Positions 33,887 to 47,275 of a stretch of DNA of 64,000 bases are shown one piece after another. The stretch is taken from contig NC_088308.1 in the NCBI RefSeq assembly GCF_910592395.1, positions 6,403,001-6,467,000 on the forward strand, in the 5' to 3' direction. Below the pieces are notes generated by a model that searched no databases, was not told where the DNA came from, and was given only the letters and a program-made list of their open reading frames with translations. The DNA is from Lineus longissimus. Lineage: Eukaryota > Nemertea > Pilidiophora > Heteronemertea > Lineidae. Numbering within the stretch: position 1 is the first letter of the stretch; each line of letters begins with the position of its first letter. A program made the translations under genes and the position numbers.

Positions 33887-36800
33887 TTCATTAGTAAACT
33901 ATCGTGTTTCTGGTTTTACCCCTTAATAGATCGTAGAAAAACGCCTTATTCGTTATTTCCAGCACGTGCACGGACTGGCGCTAGAAAAACTTCTCGCCGC
34001 CCGAGTGCACCCCAATGTCGCCCTTACGTCAGCCCCGATAACACGACAACCATGCCAGTTCCATTATCGTTGCTAATCTACACAAAAACGATCTGCTGCA
34101 TGGAGGGCTTACTTGGGTCCAGTCGCTATCGGAATAGCGGGTGTTCATTAATTCAGTCAGATTTGTTAACTTTCCATGTGCACTATCGATGATAGGAACT
34201 GTACTTCTGTAGATAGGAAAGAAAGCTGAGCTACCGACAGCTTGGCAATGATGGCCTAAACAGTTCCATTGATCCCCTAAGCATTGACTAAACGTTAAGG
34301 AAAGAACCTATCGAAGGTTGACCATGCCATCAGGCAACGGACAGACGTCAACACACATCTGATATTGGCAATGCTGTCTTAACAATGCCGGCGAAAGAAT
34401 AAAAGACCTAGAGTGCACCGGACATATCAAGGCGGGAAAAAGATTTAAAGATGTTTTCTGCCAAACATTTTCTCAATGTCAGTGCGGGAGCGTCGTTTGT
34501 TCATTTCTTATTTCAAATTGGGTTAAGACATCAACGTCGATACGGTTCAGTGGACAAAGAGTCCGTGGCTTGATCTGTCCCTTTTCCAATACACACACTA
34601 GAATAAGATAAATCAACTAAATGATGATTTATATTATCAGGAATCACACTCATATAAGCTGTCAGTGTTTGATGGCGTCCAGAATAGGCCCGGTGCAGAG
34701 CGTTGCAACAATAGAGGGGGAAGAAAAGAAAAAACAACATATATTTCAGGACTAAGATAGCCTACAATGGGGAGGGTGGGGACGAACAACAATATAATTA
34801 TGACAACAATAATATTTTGCCTTGCCTGATCCGACGTAACCTTTTGTCATTGGGCATCTTCTACTTATTGCAATCGCATATGAAAAATGAGAATTACTCA
34901 AGGACATTGTCCGGCCTTCTTACAGGGAAGTAATCGAAAGGACTCATTCAGCATAATGATTATTAGTCGCCTTTGGTGTCTCAGCCTGAACAGTCTTAAC
35001 TGATTTGAGATGGTGTTATGGCTTTGCGCTAGTAATTGGTTTGAGTGCTAGTTAATGTTCCATATCTATAGCTGAAGGATATCGACGATGTTCTTGAATC
35101 GGATGGGAATCATTAAGTGTAGATTAGGAAGGTAAGTAGGTGAGTAGGCGAGTATCGCTGATATCTTTTCTGATGTGATTCGTTACATCAAGGTTGTTTG
35201 GTACTTGGCGCTCTCTTGTCGTAGGCCTACTTGTAAATAACTGATGGTTATCAAGAGCACATCAGAGTACATGTATGCTCGACGCTAAAAAAGCCAGAAG
35301 AACAGTATGTAAAATGTACCTACAATTTTTATCATTACGAACACCAACGACCAGAATACTCACAACATAAATCTGAAAACAGCAACAGTTGAGGAAGAAT
35401 TATTCGCTTGCTGTTACACCAATGGATATGCTGATGGAGGCAGTATCACTCATCAACTTTTCACCAATACCACAATAAATGAAACACTGCGTAACACTGG
35501 CCTTTCAATGACCCACAAGAATATCAATTCTTGGCTATAGCGTCAATGCCCTTAAACACACTGCAGGGAAAGAAGAAGATGTTTGGCAGTTCAGGAGAAG
35601 GAGTCGTTGCGCCGAAGGCTTGGCTGCGCCAGGGTCCCCGTGGTCTTTTTTGGAAACAGAATGAGGATGGGACCGCTATGGAGTGAAGCAATGTTCCTAG
35701 CCACTCCTGGTGCAGCAATCGGCGAATTTTTACTCTCTCTCCAGATAAAGAAGACGAAAACACCACCACCTTTCATTGGATCCTCATGAACGTGATCATG
35801 CATAAGAGCAGAGACGCCCAATTTAGGAGGGCAAAACATTCCGTAACTATTTCTTGGATATCGAAAGATGGCCCTTGATGTATCTGAATTTCTTTGATCT
35901 ATTTTTTCATGTAAAGAGCATTCCAAAAGAAACATTACAGAGCAACCTCCTTTTTTTAAAGATCATGTTTCGTGTTTTATTTGAACCGCGGTTTATTATA
36001 GTGTACGATTTATACCTTGTGGTAGTGTGGCAGGTACCCAGTCTTTATATGCACAACGCAATATGCACGTACTGAGAAACAGAAGGAGGAAGCAAATATC
36101 GAATTTATAGAATTTCTAAGTAGCCTGCATGTATTGTACAATATTTACATAAGCGTGTAGGTTGCTGACCGTTATACGATCATTTTGGTATTTGCCAAAT
36201 GGATGGAAACTCTCTCGTGAGTGGATGGTATACCCAACACATATTGCAAAGAGGGCGTTCAAAACACTTGAAACGTCAATAGCCATTCAGGCAGTTATTG
36301 CTTCATAATAAATCCCACTGACAGTGTCATCAGTTCATGAAACACGACAGCAATTTCAACAGAACGTATATGAATATTACGGCTGTTTACATGTAGTAAA
36401 CGTAACTAAACCGATCTACACCGACCCGAACCGCTAGATTCTGTTGCCGCGTAAGCGCGTACATACATGTACATATATTTCTGAGAAAACCGTGTTGACG
36501 AGCCTAATAAATTACCACCCCCAAGTAAATATCTTGCGAAAGAAATATCCCCGATATAGCACTTTCCCTTCATGTAATTGCCCATATAAAATAGTGACAC
36601 TAGAGTAAGGCTTTTAAAACTTGACATCATATCATATATCATTAGCCCCGTTACTGCCAGTTGACAAATTGTTCTTGTCGCCAGTTATCATTGAATCATG
36701 AAACTTTATCCCAAGTGAATCTAGAAAGACATTCTACTTTTTGGTCGTTGTGGCATACTAAGCTTTTCGATACACTCCCTCTAAAACTATCCATACTTTG

Positions 36801-39800
36801 GATAACGAAGCGTTCTCAGGATATGCGATTGATAAAAAGATGAAAAATTAAGAAATGATGTGTAAGGTAGTTTTTACCAAACGATTTTTTTTCTATAGGC
36901 ATTATTTGCCTACATGTAGTGCGTCAGACTTTATTACAAGAACTTATTAAGTGTATAGAGACTTAAAAAACATAGCACAATGACTGAAATTGTATGAAAT
37001 TCTTAAATCCACAACCCCAGCCCTTTCAGAAGTTCTCGCCTACAGGCATTTTGACAGGTACGGGACACATATCAACGGACATGTCAACGGGCGATTAAAA
37101 GAGTCCCGCCTGAGAGTGATCTATGACAACATAACATGATATGATATTTGAACAGTTCGCTGCTTTTAAAGGAAATATTGGAAATTTGAGATATTGAAAA
37201 ACTTTTTTACCTCCCGCCTCCGCGCGCCCACTCTTAATTGCAGATGTTTTCTGCATTCATCGTTTTTTTTTAAAGTTTACATGTATACGAGTCCTTGCAA
37301 ACGCAACGTTTCGGTAATGACAGACATATCATTTTGTCAAGAAGATTCCTTTCAGAACAATGGCAATACGTCTTGGAAGAGAGCACAAGTTCTTGGGAAG
37401 ACAATAGAACCATACTAGTAAATCGTAAGTCATGATGATCATTTCCAAGGGAGTATTCGAGTGGTCATTCTTGATGATGTTGATGGGAGCAGCATTGCTA
37501 CGTCGCTTGGAATCATGGAGAGTTAGATGAGAGGACATTTTACGTGATTAATGGGCTGGATTTTCATAGAGCTACTATACAGCGCGGGCGACCAATATGT
37601 CATCCAATCAAACCTGCTCGAGTCCAGGAGTGCCGAAAACAGTTATTTATTTATTGCGCAATATGCAGGATAACTAACGAACAAAAAGCAGATATGAAAT
37701 AAATTTAGCCTCACGAAGAGTGGAGAAAACTAATAACACGGCGCTATGGAATTTAAAATGTTTCATAATTCCCAGCAATATGACGCCGGCGTAAGCTTAT
37801 ACAAAATATACTAACAGGAAAAAATCCCAATCGACACGCGGACGGTATCGATAAAATCACATTCCAATATTTCTATATTGACTGCTGATGCGCTCTTTGC
37901 GCCGAAATCAATATGTGATACATGTATGAGGTTCAATAGTGAGATTCCTTTTTTTACTGAGAGGCATTGATAAAATCAATGGTGTCTTATTAACAGATGC
38001 TATGAACGGATCGATCCATCAGTTTTTGTCAACGATGTCCCGAGGTCAAATTATCCTTGTTCCTGGTGGGTAAGAGTTCCCATGGGGAATATACATTGCG
38101 ATTTCTTCACGATGGGGTTGCAATACAAGGTGTGGTCAAATATTTTACGAGTGTCGCAAGCATCACATCTTTATTTCAAGTCCGGTGAAGGTCTATCGCA
38201 ATATGGTTGATTCCCCGCGGGTTAGACATATTGAGTTGAGCACTGAACATCAACCAGGGCATTACATGTAGGTCTAACAATATTTGACGATTTGTAATTA
38301 TCTCCTTTCACATCAACAGATGCACATAGTTTTACCTTCATTCGTCATTCACCGAGTCCCCATTGTCTTCTTTCAGTAGTCGCACTGCTAATCAGAATCG
38401 TCCATCTCCTTGACCATGAAAATTGATTGGAAAATCTCGTCGCTTCGTAGTTGCTAACAAGCATTTGCAATCGACATAGTTGATAAATTGACAATTCTAA
38501 CCGCTCCATTGGGTAACGAGAACTGGCTGCTAAGTGACAAGCTCAATGATCACTGCAACGCGCTGATGGTCATCAATGGATGTCTTCCGAAGTCTCTTGC
38601 ACAATCCTTTCTTCAGCCTCAGGTGCTTGAGGACATGACGTAGGATATTTTGAGTAACAGCTCAATCACGCTTTACATGTACTCCAGTTCACCATGCACC
38701 ATTGCCTCGTCTTAAGAATTGCAAGTTGGTCTGCTGTGCTTACCTGAATGTGAATCCATCATGTAAAGTGAACCATTGAGAGATGTAATGTTGCAACTTC
38801 AGACAATGGCACGTTACTAGTACTACTACATGATGGGCGTGGCATCACTTTAATCACTGTACTGTCACAGTGTGTAGTCTACCATGATTGAAGACTGTTG
38901 CTTTGATGGATGTGAACATATACTTTTTTGCTATTATTTTCTTACAGGTGAAATAAGGCCCTGACGATTTAAGAATAAGATTAAGATGGTGATGATGACG
39001 ACGACAACAATAATGATGACATATTTGAAGTAAATGTAGATCACGACCGTACAATCAGACATGCGACTCCACATAAAACTACATCATCCTGACAATAATG
39101 TCAGGATGAATTTTTGTAATTCTTTCGTTAATAAACGTGCATGTAACTCTGAACTCGCTTGATGATCTTCGCCGCTAATTCCAGAGATTCATGAGCAACG
39201 CAAATACAAGTTATTTCTAAACTATGTCAGACAGACAATAGCAGTATTTGATGAGCGAACTTGTAACGAAAAATGCAAATGTTCTTTAGGACGCAGCGCA
39301 GGCATTATAGGCCAATATTGCCTTGAACTACGCCATATTCGGCCTGATAACGATTCATTAGCCGTTTTATTAGCGCAATAAAGATGTTGGTAGTCAACAA
39401 CAAATTATGATATTTAACCTGATTAAACAATGCGGCAAGCTGATGACAGTGGTTCTTAATTAAACAAGGTTTTTTTTATCAATAGTGGCAATCTGATGTC
39501 AGCTTTCTGTAGATAACGCAACTTTACGACCATCCCAGTGGCACGAATCAAGTGTTTCATAAACAATAATATCATTTAATATGGATGCATTTTCGCGAAT
39601 GGATCTTTCTATTCCGAGCAAATTAATCAGTGGAGAGTTGATATAACAAATCTCCTGCACGATTACGAGTTTTAACGGACAAGTCGACACCCAATTGATC
39701 AAAGTGACTGTAGATAAACAATGGCGATATTCCTGAGACGTTATAATTAATGTGTATCATGCACTACATGAGCCTCGCTTATTTCGGTCTCTAATCTTGG

Positions 39801-40400
39801 CTTATATGATTGGAACATACATCACAGTCATGACTTTCTTTTTATCTGATTACTTGTAATGAATCTCATCAAAATGTCACTCTTCATGGACTTTTAGATT
39901 GAGATTTGGCTCTGTTCTGACATCACAAAGAGACATGATCGAGTTGTGGCTATGATGTCAGAGGTTGTTGAGAAGAACATACATCTTCCGCCAAATCCAT
40001 TCCACCTTGGCACTCGGAAAGACATGTTCATCAGTGACAATCCAGTACATCATAATGCACGCATCGTCTGTGTACATTTAACGTGGAGTAGACATTTATT
40101 CGTCGATCTTGTCGGTACTACTTGGGGCAGTGCTTAATAGATGCAATGTAGCTGGAGAAATGATACTGTGACGGTTGCACTCAATCACTATTTAGGAGAG
40201 GTTAGTGCACAAGATATGAACCAGAAACATGATAACACTTGATTGTGGAAGGACGAAAACATTCCTTGCCGTGAAGGACAACAACCATAGACTGCACATG
40301 CAGGGCAAGAACTGTTTTGTTTAAAGGCGTCAGCCTTTTTTTCTCTAGCTTTTGTATTAAGAAAGAGGAAAGCAACACCACTGGGAATTAAAGCTTTGAT
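33887..40400. other. Gene-free stretch
   Basis: 6.5 kb of AT-rich DNA with no gene I can support. A frame of 114 codons at 35591-35935 (minus) overlaps frames on both strands and matches nothing. A perfect 10-bp hairpin, CATCCTGACA-ATAA-TGTCAGGATG, followed by a T-run lies at 39085-39115. Confidence 0.35.
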
Positions 40401-41035
40401 ATGAAAGCAAAAGCTGCCGCCAAAAGCAAAAGCAACTGGGCCTCAATGTCAAAGAAGCGACAGTTCAAGTATAGAGAGCAACCTACGCAACTGATGGAAG
40501 CGACTGCCGCTGAAGAAAGTGATAGCAACGACAATGGAAGCAACAGCTGCTTGCTGTATAAACCGATAGCAAAGGTGTAATTGAAGCAGAACCTGCCGTA
40601 GAAAGTGACAGTAGCTGCATATATACATGTATTTTGGAAGCAACAGCTGTTACAGAAAGCGACGGAAACTAGCGTGTCTTATGGGAGCGACAGCTGCTTT
40701 AAGAACGAGAGCAACAACTGAGGCAATAGCTTGCAACAGCGGCTGTATGACTAGGAATACAGCCGCTGTGTTACGGAAGCGACAGCCTCATCAGTCGGTG
40801 TTATTCAGGCAAAAGAAGCCTTTGCTCTATAAAGCCCATCGGTCACTTTCGAATTTATTTATTGAAGATAGGGAAAGCTGTATTGTTATTTGAACATGTA
40901 TCGTCTCGAGTATATTGTACGGGAAGCAGGCCATGAAACAACTCCTTGCTACTGTTCTTTTTGACGATACACCGAAGACCGACAACGATATCTGAACCAC
41001 AACTGAAGGAGAAAGCCCAGCAACAACTGAATAGC
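40401..41035. repeat. Degenerate 40-50 bp tandem repeat field
   Basis: The motif GGAAGCRACAGCTGC and variants recur near 40454, 40497, 40537, 40583, 40636, 40684, 40729 and 40776, with companion GAAAGTGAYAGYARC blocks at 40515, 40600 and 40656. Copies are too diverged for a clean period but average about 45 bp. A 59-codon ORF (40401-40580 plus; MKAKAAAKSKSNW..., MEATAAEESDSND) runs through the first copies and is probably a by-product. Confidence 0.6.
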
Positions 41036-41040
41036 AATGC

Positions 41041-41793
41041 GAATTAAGGTGAAAAACACCGCTCCCTCCAATACTAAACCCTCCAACACCGCAGAAACCA
41101 TCAGCTTTCTTAAGTGTTTAATTGCGTCGATCCAGCGGCAGTTTCTCAATTCAACAATACGACGAGGAGATGAAAACATTCAGGGAAGACAAATCAATAG
41201 CCATAAATCTGGATTCTCCATCAAGGAAATGCATTATCTCTCCCAAGTCGAGTGGAAGATGGCAACGAATACACTTTCTCTTCAGTTACAAGTGTGGCTT
41301 AACATTTTTGTCGATACCGTCTGACTCTCCTAAGTACGTTTGTTAAAATGTCGTTCCAATTGTCGTGGTATTGGTTGCGATTGTCACATCGAGTTGATAT
41401 TGTCATTCAACAATAATATCCTGACATTTAATGGCCGGTGACGCGCCTTTTTATGATTTTGACCTTGGTTCAGACACTGAGCACTCTCAGCCTGATGATA
41501 AGTTGATTTTAAAGCACTAACATTTAACAATTTTTATTACATTTTCAAATTCTTACATCTTTGGCATAATTGAATTATATATCATGTGTTATAACATGTA
41601 TAAGTAAGTTCTAAGTTCGAATCTCCCCTCCTCCTGATAGTAGGTCTAAATTCAACACTGAAAGGGCGTGTTTTTTACGTCCTGTAGGATTGACGGTCGA
41701 GAAAGCTTTTTTGCGCCAGAGCAATGTGGTTGGGGCGCATAGTTAACGATGAATGACTTCACAACGTCGTCAGACTTTCATTAAAACAAACAA
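41041..41793. other. Gene-free stretch
   Basis: Two overlapping plus-strand frames (41037-41346) without recognisable similarity; otherwise AT-rich non-coding DNA. Confidence 0.35.
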
Positions 41794-41982
41794 TAGGGCC
41801 GTTTAGACGACAAAAATAAATCCGGATGCGATCCGATCGAACCCGAATCCGGATTTTCTTTCTCTCGTGTAAACGCAAAAAGATCGGGATCAATCCGGAT
41901 TTTTTAAAAACCACCGATTGAGTAGGTTTAATCCGGATCCGATCGGAATGCGGTCTTTTTGCCTGTCGTCTAAACGGCCCTA
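41794..41982. mobile_element. MITE, 189 bp, perfect 19-bp TIR
   Basis: The termini TAGGGCCGTTTAGACGACA (41794-41812) and its exact reverse complement (41964-41982) bound a non-coding interior. Reading TA as the target duplication leaves GGGCC...GGCCC ends, as in TA-target non-autonomous elements. The interior carries four ATCCGGAT octamers and GATCGGGATC/GATCCGATCG strings, so it is palindrome-rich throughout. Confidence 0.9.
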
Positions 41983-44703
41983 ATACCATATGAAGTTTTC
42001 GCTTGCATTCTCTGTCTCCCTTTTGATTTTTTTGGGAAGCAAAATGAGGAAGCAAATTTTCATGTTCAAGTATTACCCGATGTTTAAGTGTAAGTTAAGC
42101 CTACGCAGTCGCTCTTGAAACAGACCAACGTTTAGTGCCTATTTCGTTCCGATAATTCTTGAGTGCTTTGTTTACGACCAATTTTGATTGTAGACTAATT
42201 CTGTGCTGCTTTCATGCCTCTCATCGGCTGTACTTTCTGCCTCCTGTCATCTCTTTATCATCTGACAAAATATTGTTTTGTTAGTTGAAGTACGACTGTT
42301 ACGTGAAAAAAAGGCCCTTTTCGTCGGCTTTGACATGGAGAAGCAGCTTTCAAAGTGCCATTTGAAGCGTAATGCATGTGCGTCATCTAACGAATAGGGT
42401 TGGAAAGTGGAATTACTCCTCTTGACGGTATTCCGCTAATGCAGCCGAGAACACAGATGTCGCAGCGTACAGAAAACTCAGTCAGGTCGTCTTCTTGCTA
42501 ATTACTGTAATCATGTTCCATTCCGCAAGTCAGAATTTGTCAATATCTTTGTTCAATTATCGACGTGCTTTTCAATGAAAATGTCTCCAAGTACTCACGA
42601 TCTGTCACTTACAGTGCATGTGAATATCGCTTATCCTGCGTACGCCTTAAGAAATCGAAAAGGGAACAATGACACCACTGTCATGGTTCGTTTCAAGCAC
42701 ACATCAAGAAGAGAACTAAGTCTTTCTCCCCGACATGTGTCTTGTCACAAAGCATGGTTGGTTACATGTTCACTTTATGAGAAATGATTTCAAAAACAAC
42801 CTCACAGTGGCCGACAGTATACTGCAGATCAACTTGTAGACAAAAACCCAACGGAAGCAAGATCGACGTGTATACACCATTCCAGAAATGGGGCGCTGAG
42901 TGTCCGAAATAGTGATGTCATAAGGGGAAACTGTAGGCCTTATGGTGGAGGAACAAAGGAGATAGTCATGGTTGACCAACACACTTGAATGCCTTTAATG
43001 ACGGACAAGGGGGAAAAAGTTAGTTCCAATGCAAGCCACCAATTTCGGGAAGCATGTATATGGAGTCTACTTGTTTTCATTCGTCGGTCCACCATGATTG
43101 AATTTTCTGTTAGATTTCCACGTCGGGGTTTCGTATCACTCCCACATGTCCGACTCCGACTTCAACTTAGAAGCTTAACGACATGTAAGGTCCTCTTGTG
43201 ACATTTTCGAAATTCGATTTGAACATTGTATGCGGAAACTTCGCCTAATTATTACGAAACTGAATTCATAGACAAGTTCGCAAAGTCATTAAATACATTG
43301 TAACTCTATCAGTTTGCGAAAGATTATTTGAAATAAGCAATAGGCCTTTGCGCGAGCCAGATGTTCTATGCAGTGTAATTTCAAATTGAAGAGGTGACCC
43401 ACGACTTGGAATACGATAGAGTTTTCCATCTGGAATTTCAACTATTCTTATACTTGTACATTTACTTTTTCAAACCTGGTCATATGTAAATCTGAAAGGT
43501 TCTTGCCTCCCTATGACTGTAATTCAACCTCGAAGTCAGTGATGCGTAGCTTCTCTGAGGTGAAATTTGTTCCCGATGTCGAAAGATGGTATTGGATCTA
43601 ATTAACTGATTGACAACCTATCAGACGTTCAAGGTCACATGAGCACATGTTGATTGGTGTAAACATATGATTATTCTGCGACCTTTGACCATCTGATATG
43701 CAGACAATACGTGACATCCAATACGATCGTCTTTGGTCGAGTGTACAGAGAACGAGAAGTCGATGCACGCCTTAACTGAAAAAAAGAAGATTATTTCCAA
43801 AGTGCTCGCTACATGGGCGTCCAGGTGTCGCGAACCTTCCTTTAGCGAATGCATCGTGCTAGACGTTACTTACATGTAGACTCAGCCTTAGCAGTCTGTC
43901 GCCGGGAAGATTTTAATGAAACTATTACTCCACACCGTGCGCTCCAAGTCATTGAAGGCGCCCGTGCTTACATGTACGTCATGCTTACAACCGTGCAGGC
44001 GGGAACATCCTTCCATATAGCAAGCCTTTGGATTTCTCCTCTCTCTTCATGCGAGTGTTATGAGGAATACGGACCACCCTAACGCAAGCTGGAGTTCAAG
44101 TCGTTTTCGTAAAGTCCCTTAACCTGCCTATTGTACTGTGGAGTACAAACATTTAAATGTCGTCATTATTGTATAAGAGGTGTTTGAAAATAACTTTAAT
44201 CGACGATTTTAATAAAATCCAAACTCTCGAACCCCGGGAGGGTTCTAGTGATCAGACTCATCCAGTTTGGTTTCGGTGCACAGTACCATATAAATGCATG
44301 ACATGCGCACTATTGGATATTGAGCGAAGTTGAACTCACTCCAGTCGTAAAAAAGAACGCAAAACAACTTGAAAACAATAGGATTATATTTCTATAATCA
44401 TATATACCTTAATACATAGTCTTCAACTACATTCATAAGCACTATCATACACAGGTTCCACAAACATCGGACAGATTGATGTCATGATTATTGTGAAGGC
44501 AACGGTAGGGCATTGAGGCAACTTATAGATGTTGGGATGCTCTATAACAACGTGAATATAAGATCCGGAAGAGATATACTTATCATATACTTTAAAACGG
44601 AACGCCGTTCGTAATTACTTCTGCTCCAGGACAAAAGGGATGCAGTTATACACAATGCCATAAGGACAACTTTGCTGAAACGTGGTTCCAAGTATTTTTA
44701 TAC
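41983..44703. other. Gene-free stretch
   Basis: Chance-sized frames only (for example 42575-42787, 43849-44082 plus). No recognised gene or repeat. Confidence 0.35.
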
Positions 44704-45203
44704 GTATTTACACAATGGAAATCTTGAAATTTACATTCAGGACGTGTTTAATACGAGATTGAAAATTCTCAAATTCAAATACAAATTTTCAAATTTTTAA
44801 CGAACGGCGTCGGCCTTTAATAGAATGTGAGCCAATCACAGAGTATTTTTTTAAGTGGAATGATTTTCACAATTCGGCAAACTGGCATGACTTAGTAGAC
44901 GTCAACATAATCCACTTTTAATGATCTAAGAGTAACAAACATGCAGCTAATTCGTATTCCCGTTGAGATGATACATAATATGGTTTAAAAGCCTACACGC
45001 GTCGTTTGCGTTCAGTGATAAAACATGTCTTGTCTTCTGCTGCAAGTAAACAAAAATAAATTGCCACTGTCCAGTAACCATACCAATATCCTTCCTGTAC
45101 ACATCTGCAATATTGGGATTAACATTGTATTTACACAATTGAAAAATCTCAAATTCTCAATTTCAAATTTCAAATTATTAATGAACGTTGCAGGCCTTTA
45201 ATC
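44704..45203. repeat. Spaced direct repeat
   Basis: TATTTACACAATGGAAATCT...TCTCAAATTCAAAT...TTTTTAACGAACGGCGTCGGCCTTTAAT (44704-44822) recurs in shortened form at 45127-45203 (TATTTACACAATTGAAAAATCTC ... TTATTAATGAACGTTGCAGGCCTTTAAT). About 300 bp lies between the copies. The family is unknown. Confidence 0.6.
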
Positions 45204-46260
45204 CAGTTGATAATATTTGATGAATGAATATATTCGGTACTAAAAAAGGGTTAAGAACCTCACGATTTACGATATTTACGCCGGCATATGAATAACAAGT
45301 CGTAAATCTAATCGTAGAGACGGACAATCAAGTAACTTATATTTATATCTGTTTTTTTATCCATCTCTTTCGACGCCGACTCTGTTGTTTCACTTCAGAG
45401 ACGGACCTTGAATACATAAACCTGATATATACTCTGGTCGGTTTGGCTTCAAATATATAATCGATTATGAAGTAAACGATTTTTATTTTAACATTTATAG
45501 TTCCAGGGCAAGTCAGAATTCATTGACAAAAAAAATAAACCCTACAACTCGACTAAATGATACCGTACCATCAGAATGAGTGGAGCCGTATCAGTCCCTG
45601 CTTCGAACCAGCATCCGCAGCACTCGGGCTACGCCCGTTGTGGGTGATACCTGCGAACGGGGCTTGGAGACGGTTTGTTTTCTTAATGTGAAAATGATGC
45701 TGAACACAAGGTTGTCCACGTCAACATCTCATCATGATGGTTTATTGCGGGGGGGAAGTTACTGCATATACAACCAAAGATATTCACAGGCGAGCTTAAA
45801 ATTGTTGATACCCCCCCCCCACAGCCTCTTGTACACGTTTAAGAAATTTGTCCGTTCAATCTGTGCAATTTGTGCGTCCTTTCATTACGTCACATGTTGT
45901 ACTTGCTTTTTGTAATCTATTTTTTTCCTGGAAAAATTAAATGGACTCCTCACTCAGCTCCCCTATGGCGCTATCACACTAGCAGTAACTTCTGCTGACG
46001 TTTGTAAATTTTCACCAACACGCTGGTGTGCATTGACATAAGTGAAGTGTACATGTACATGTAGGTTTGTTAAACAATGTCTATATGTTAAAAGCACACT
46101 AGTCACACTACAGTTTATGACGTATAGTAGTAACTTATGACGACGTACATGTACAATGTACGTGAATTTTCATCCTGGTGTACGCTGACATAAGTTAGGG
46201 GTATGTTTGGCACATGTACGTTGTATACATTGTACCAAGTATGGGTTAATCTATACTTGA
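45204..46260. other. Gene-free stretch with TACATGTA motifs
   Basis: Contains a C10 run (45811-45820) and, at 46045-46260, several GTACATGTACATGTAG / GTACATGTACAATGTACG strings. Confidence 0.5.
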
Positions 46261-46944
46261 TTGTACGTGCATGCGCAAACATCATACAATATGTATTTCG
46301 GCCTCTGCGTACGACAACGTACATGTATATATTCCAGCTTTACCAGCGTGCTTATAACGAATATAGTCAAATTCGTCATAACAGATATGTGCCTGTTTGT
46401 CCTGAGGCAGAAAATCTTTAACTATACTGACCAAGGTGGAGCATCCGGACCAGGTGGTGCCAGCCGGATACGTCACGCCACAAGTTATTTGAGGTGTTTC
46501 GAGAAAAAGTTTGCTACGTTTACATGTGTCTTACTGAGTGAAGTACTAGTTGAAAATTCCGTGACAAAAACTGCCGCACTATGGTTTAAGTCTTTCGATA
46601 TTTTTTTGTTAAAATGCGGCCGTGCGACGGAGTCCCACTTAGTTTCAATAAACGAATACCGCCGTGACGTAAGCGTCTGGTCACCAGCCATCCGTATGAG
46701 CGGTGAATCGTGGTTGAGTATAAAATTTATAACATATAACGTCTCTTTTCCATTTTTGTGCAAAAGATTTGAGGCAAGTAAATATCATTTCCGACATTTG
46801 AGTCAAAGTGCATCACACCCTCAAGGTGAAATGATGATGCCGGCCTTGTTCCAGTTCCACTGCTATTTTTGGAGGAATATGACTCATCATGTTCATATTC
46901 CTCTGGACAATAGAGGGGTCGCCCTGCTACTGACGAGCAAGTAG
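46261..46944 (+). CDS. Long open frame, 217 codons from the first ATG, unknown
   Basis: Open from immediately after a stop at 46258-46260 to the stop at 46942-46944 (227 sense codons); the first ATG is at 46291. A frame this long is rare by chance at this base composition. The product has no recognised domain, a Gly/Ser patch (DQGGASGPGGASRIRH) near residue 55-75, and mixed polar content. A perfect 11-bp hairpin (GAGGAATATGA / TCATATTCCTC, 46872-46903) lies inside the 3' end. Could be an exon, a decayed element ORF or chance. Confidence 0.25.
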   Translation: MYVHAQTSYNMYFGLCVRQRTCIYSSFTSVLITNIVKFVITDMCLFVLRQKIFNYTDQGGASGPGGASRIRHATSYLRCFEKKFATFTCVLLSEVLVENSVTKTAALWFKSFDIFLLKCGRATESHLVSINEYRRDVSVWSPAIRMSGESWLSIKFITYNVSFPFLCKRFEASKYHFRHLSQSASHPQGEMMMPALFQFHCYFWRNMTHHVHIPLDNRGVALLLTSK

Positions 46945-47062
46945 AGTCAGGACAGGATGAAACTTTTTATACAGGTCACTGGAAGAAACATTTTGTATGT
47001 TGGAAGCTCAGGCATTTCGATATGAATGCAATCCCTGAACCAAGTTAATTGAAACAAACTTT

Positions 47063-47275
47063 ACTGGTAATGTAAACCACCGCAAAATTTGCGCGCCTTT
47101 TGATTTTTACGATTTGTGAGAGTGTCTGAAAAAAGAATTTTTACGATTTTTATTTGGCTGATCACTAAATTTCATTCCACTTTCAAATAGGCAACAAAAA
47201 TCGCGAATAAATACCGTTCGCGAAATCCGCGAAACTAAAACGCCAGCGAAAAATTGGCGGTTTACAGTACCATTT
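47063..47275. mobile_element. MITE-like element with TGTAAACCRCC termini
   Basis: The left end GGTAATGTAAACCACCGCAA (47066 on) and the right end, read on the minus strand, GGTACTGTAAACCGCCAATT (47272 inward) are inverted repeats of about 28 bp with few mismatches. The interior has TTTTTACGATTT blocks and CGCGAA repeats and no coding capacity. A TGTAAACCACCGC string also occurs at 682-694, inside ZZEF1 intron 9, without a partner. Confidence 0.75.

Noticed and set aside
40401-40580. 59-aa Lys/Ala and Ser/Asp-rich ORF
   Set aside because: Lies inside a degenerate nucleotide repeat that explains its composition.
41605-41635. AGTTCGAATCTCC resembling a tRNA T-loop
   Set aside because: No matching acceptor stem, D-arm or anticodon arm upstream; AT-rich flanks do not fold as a tRNA.
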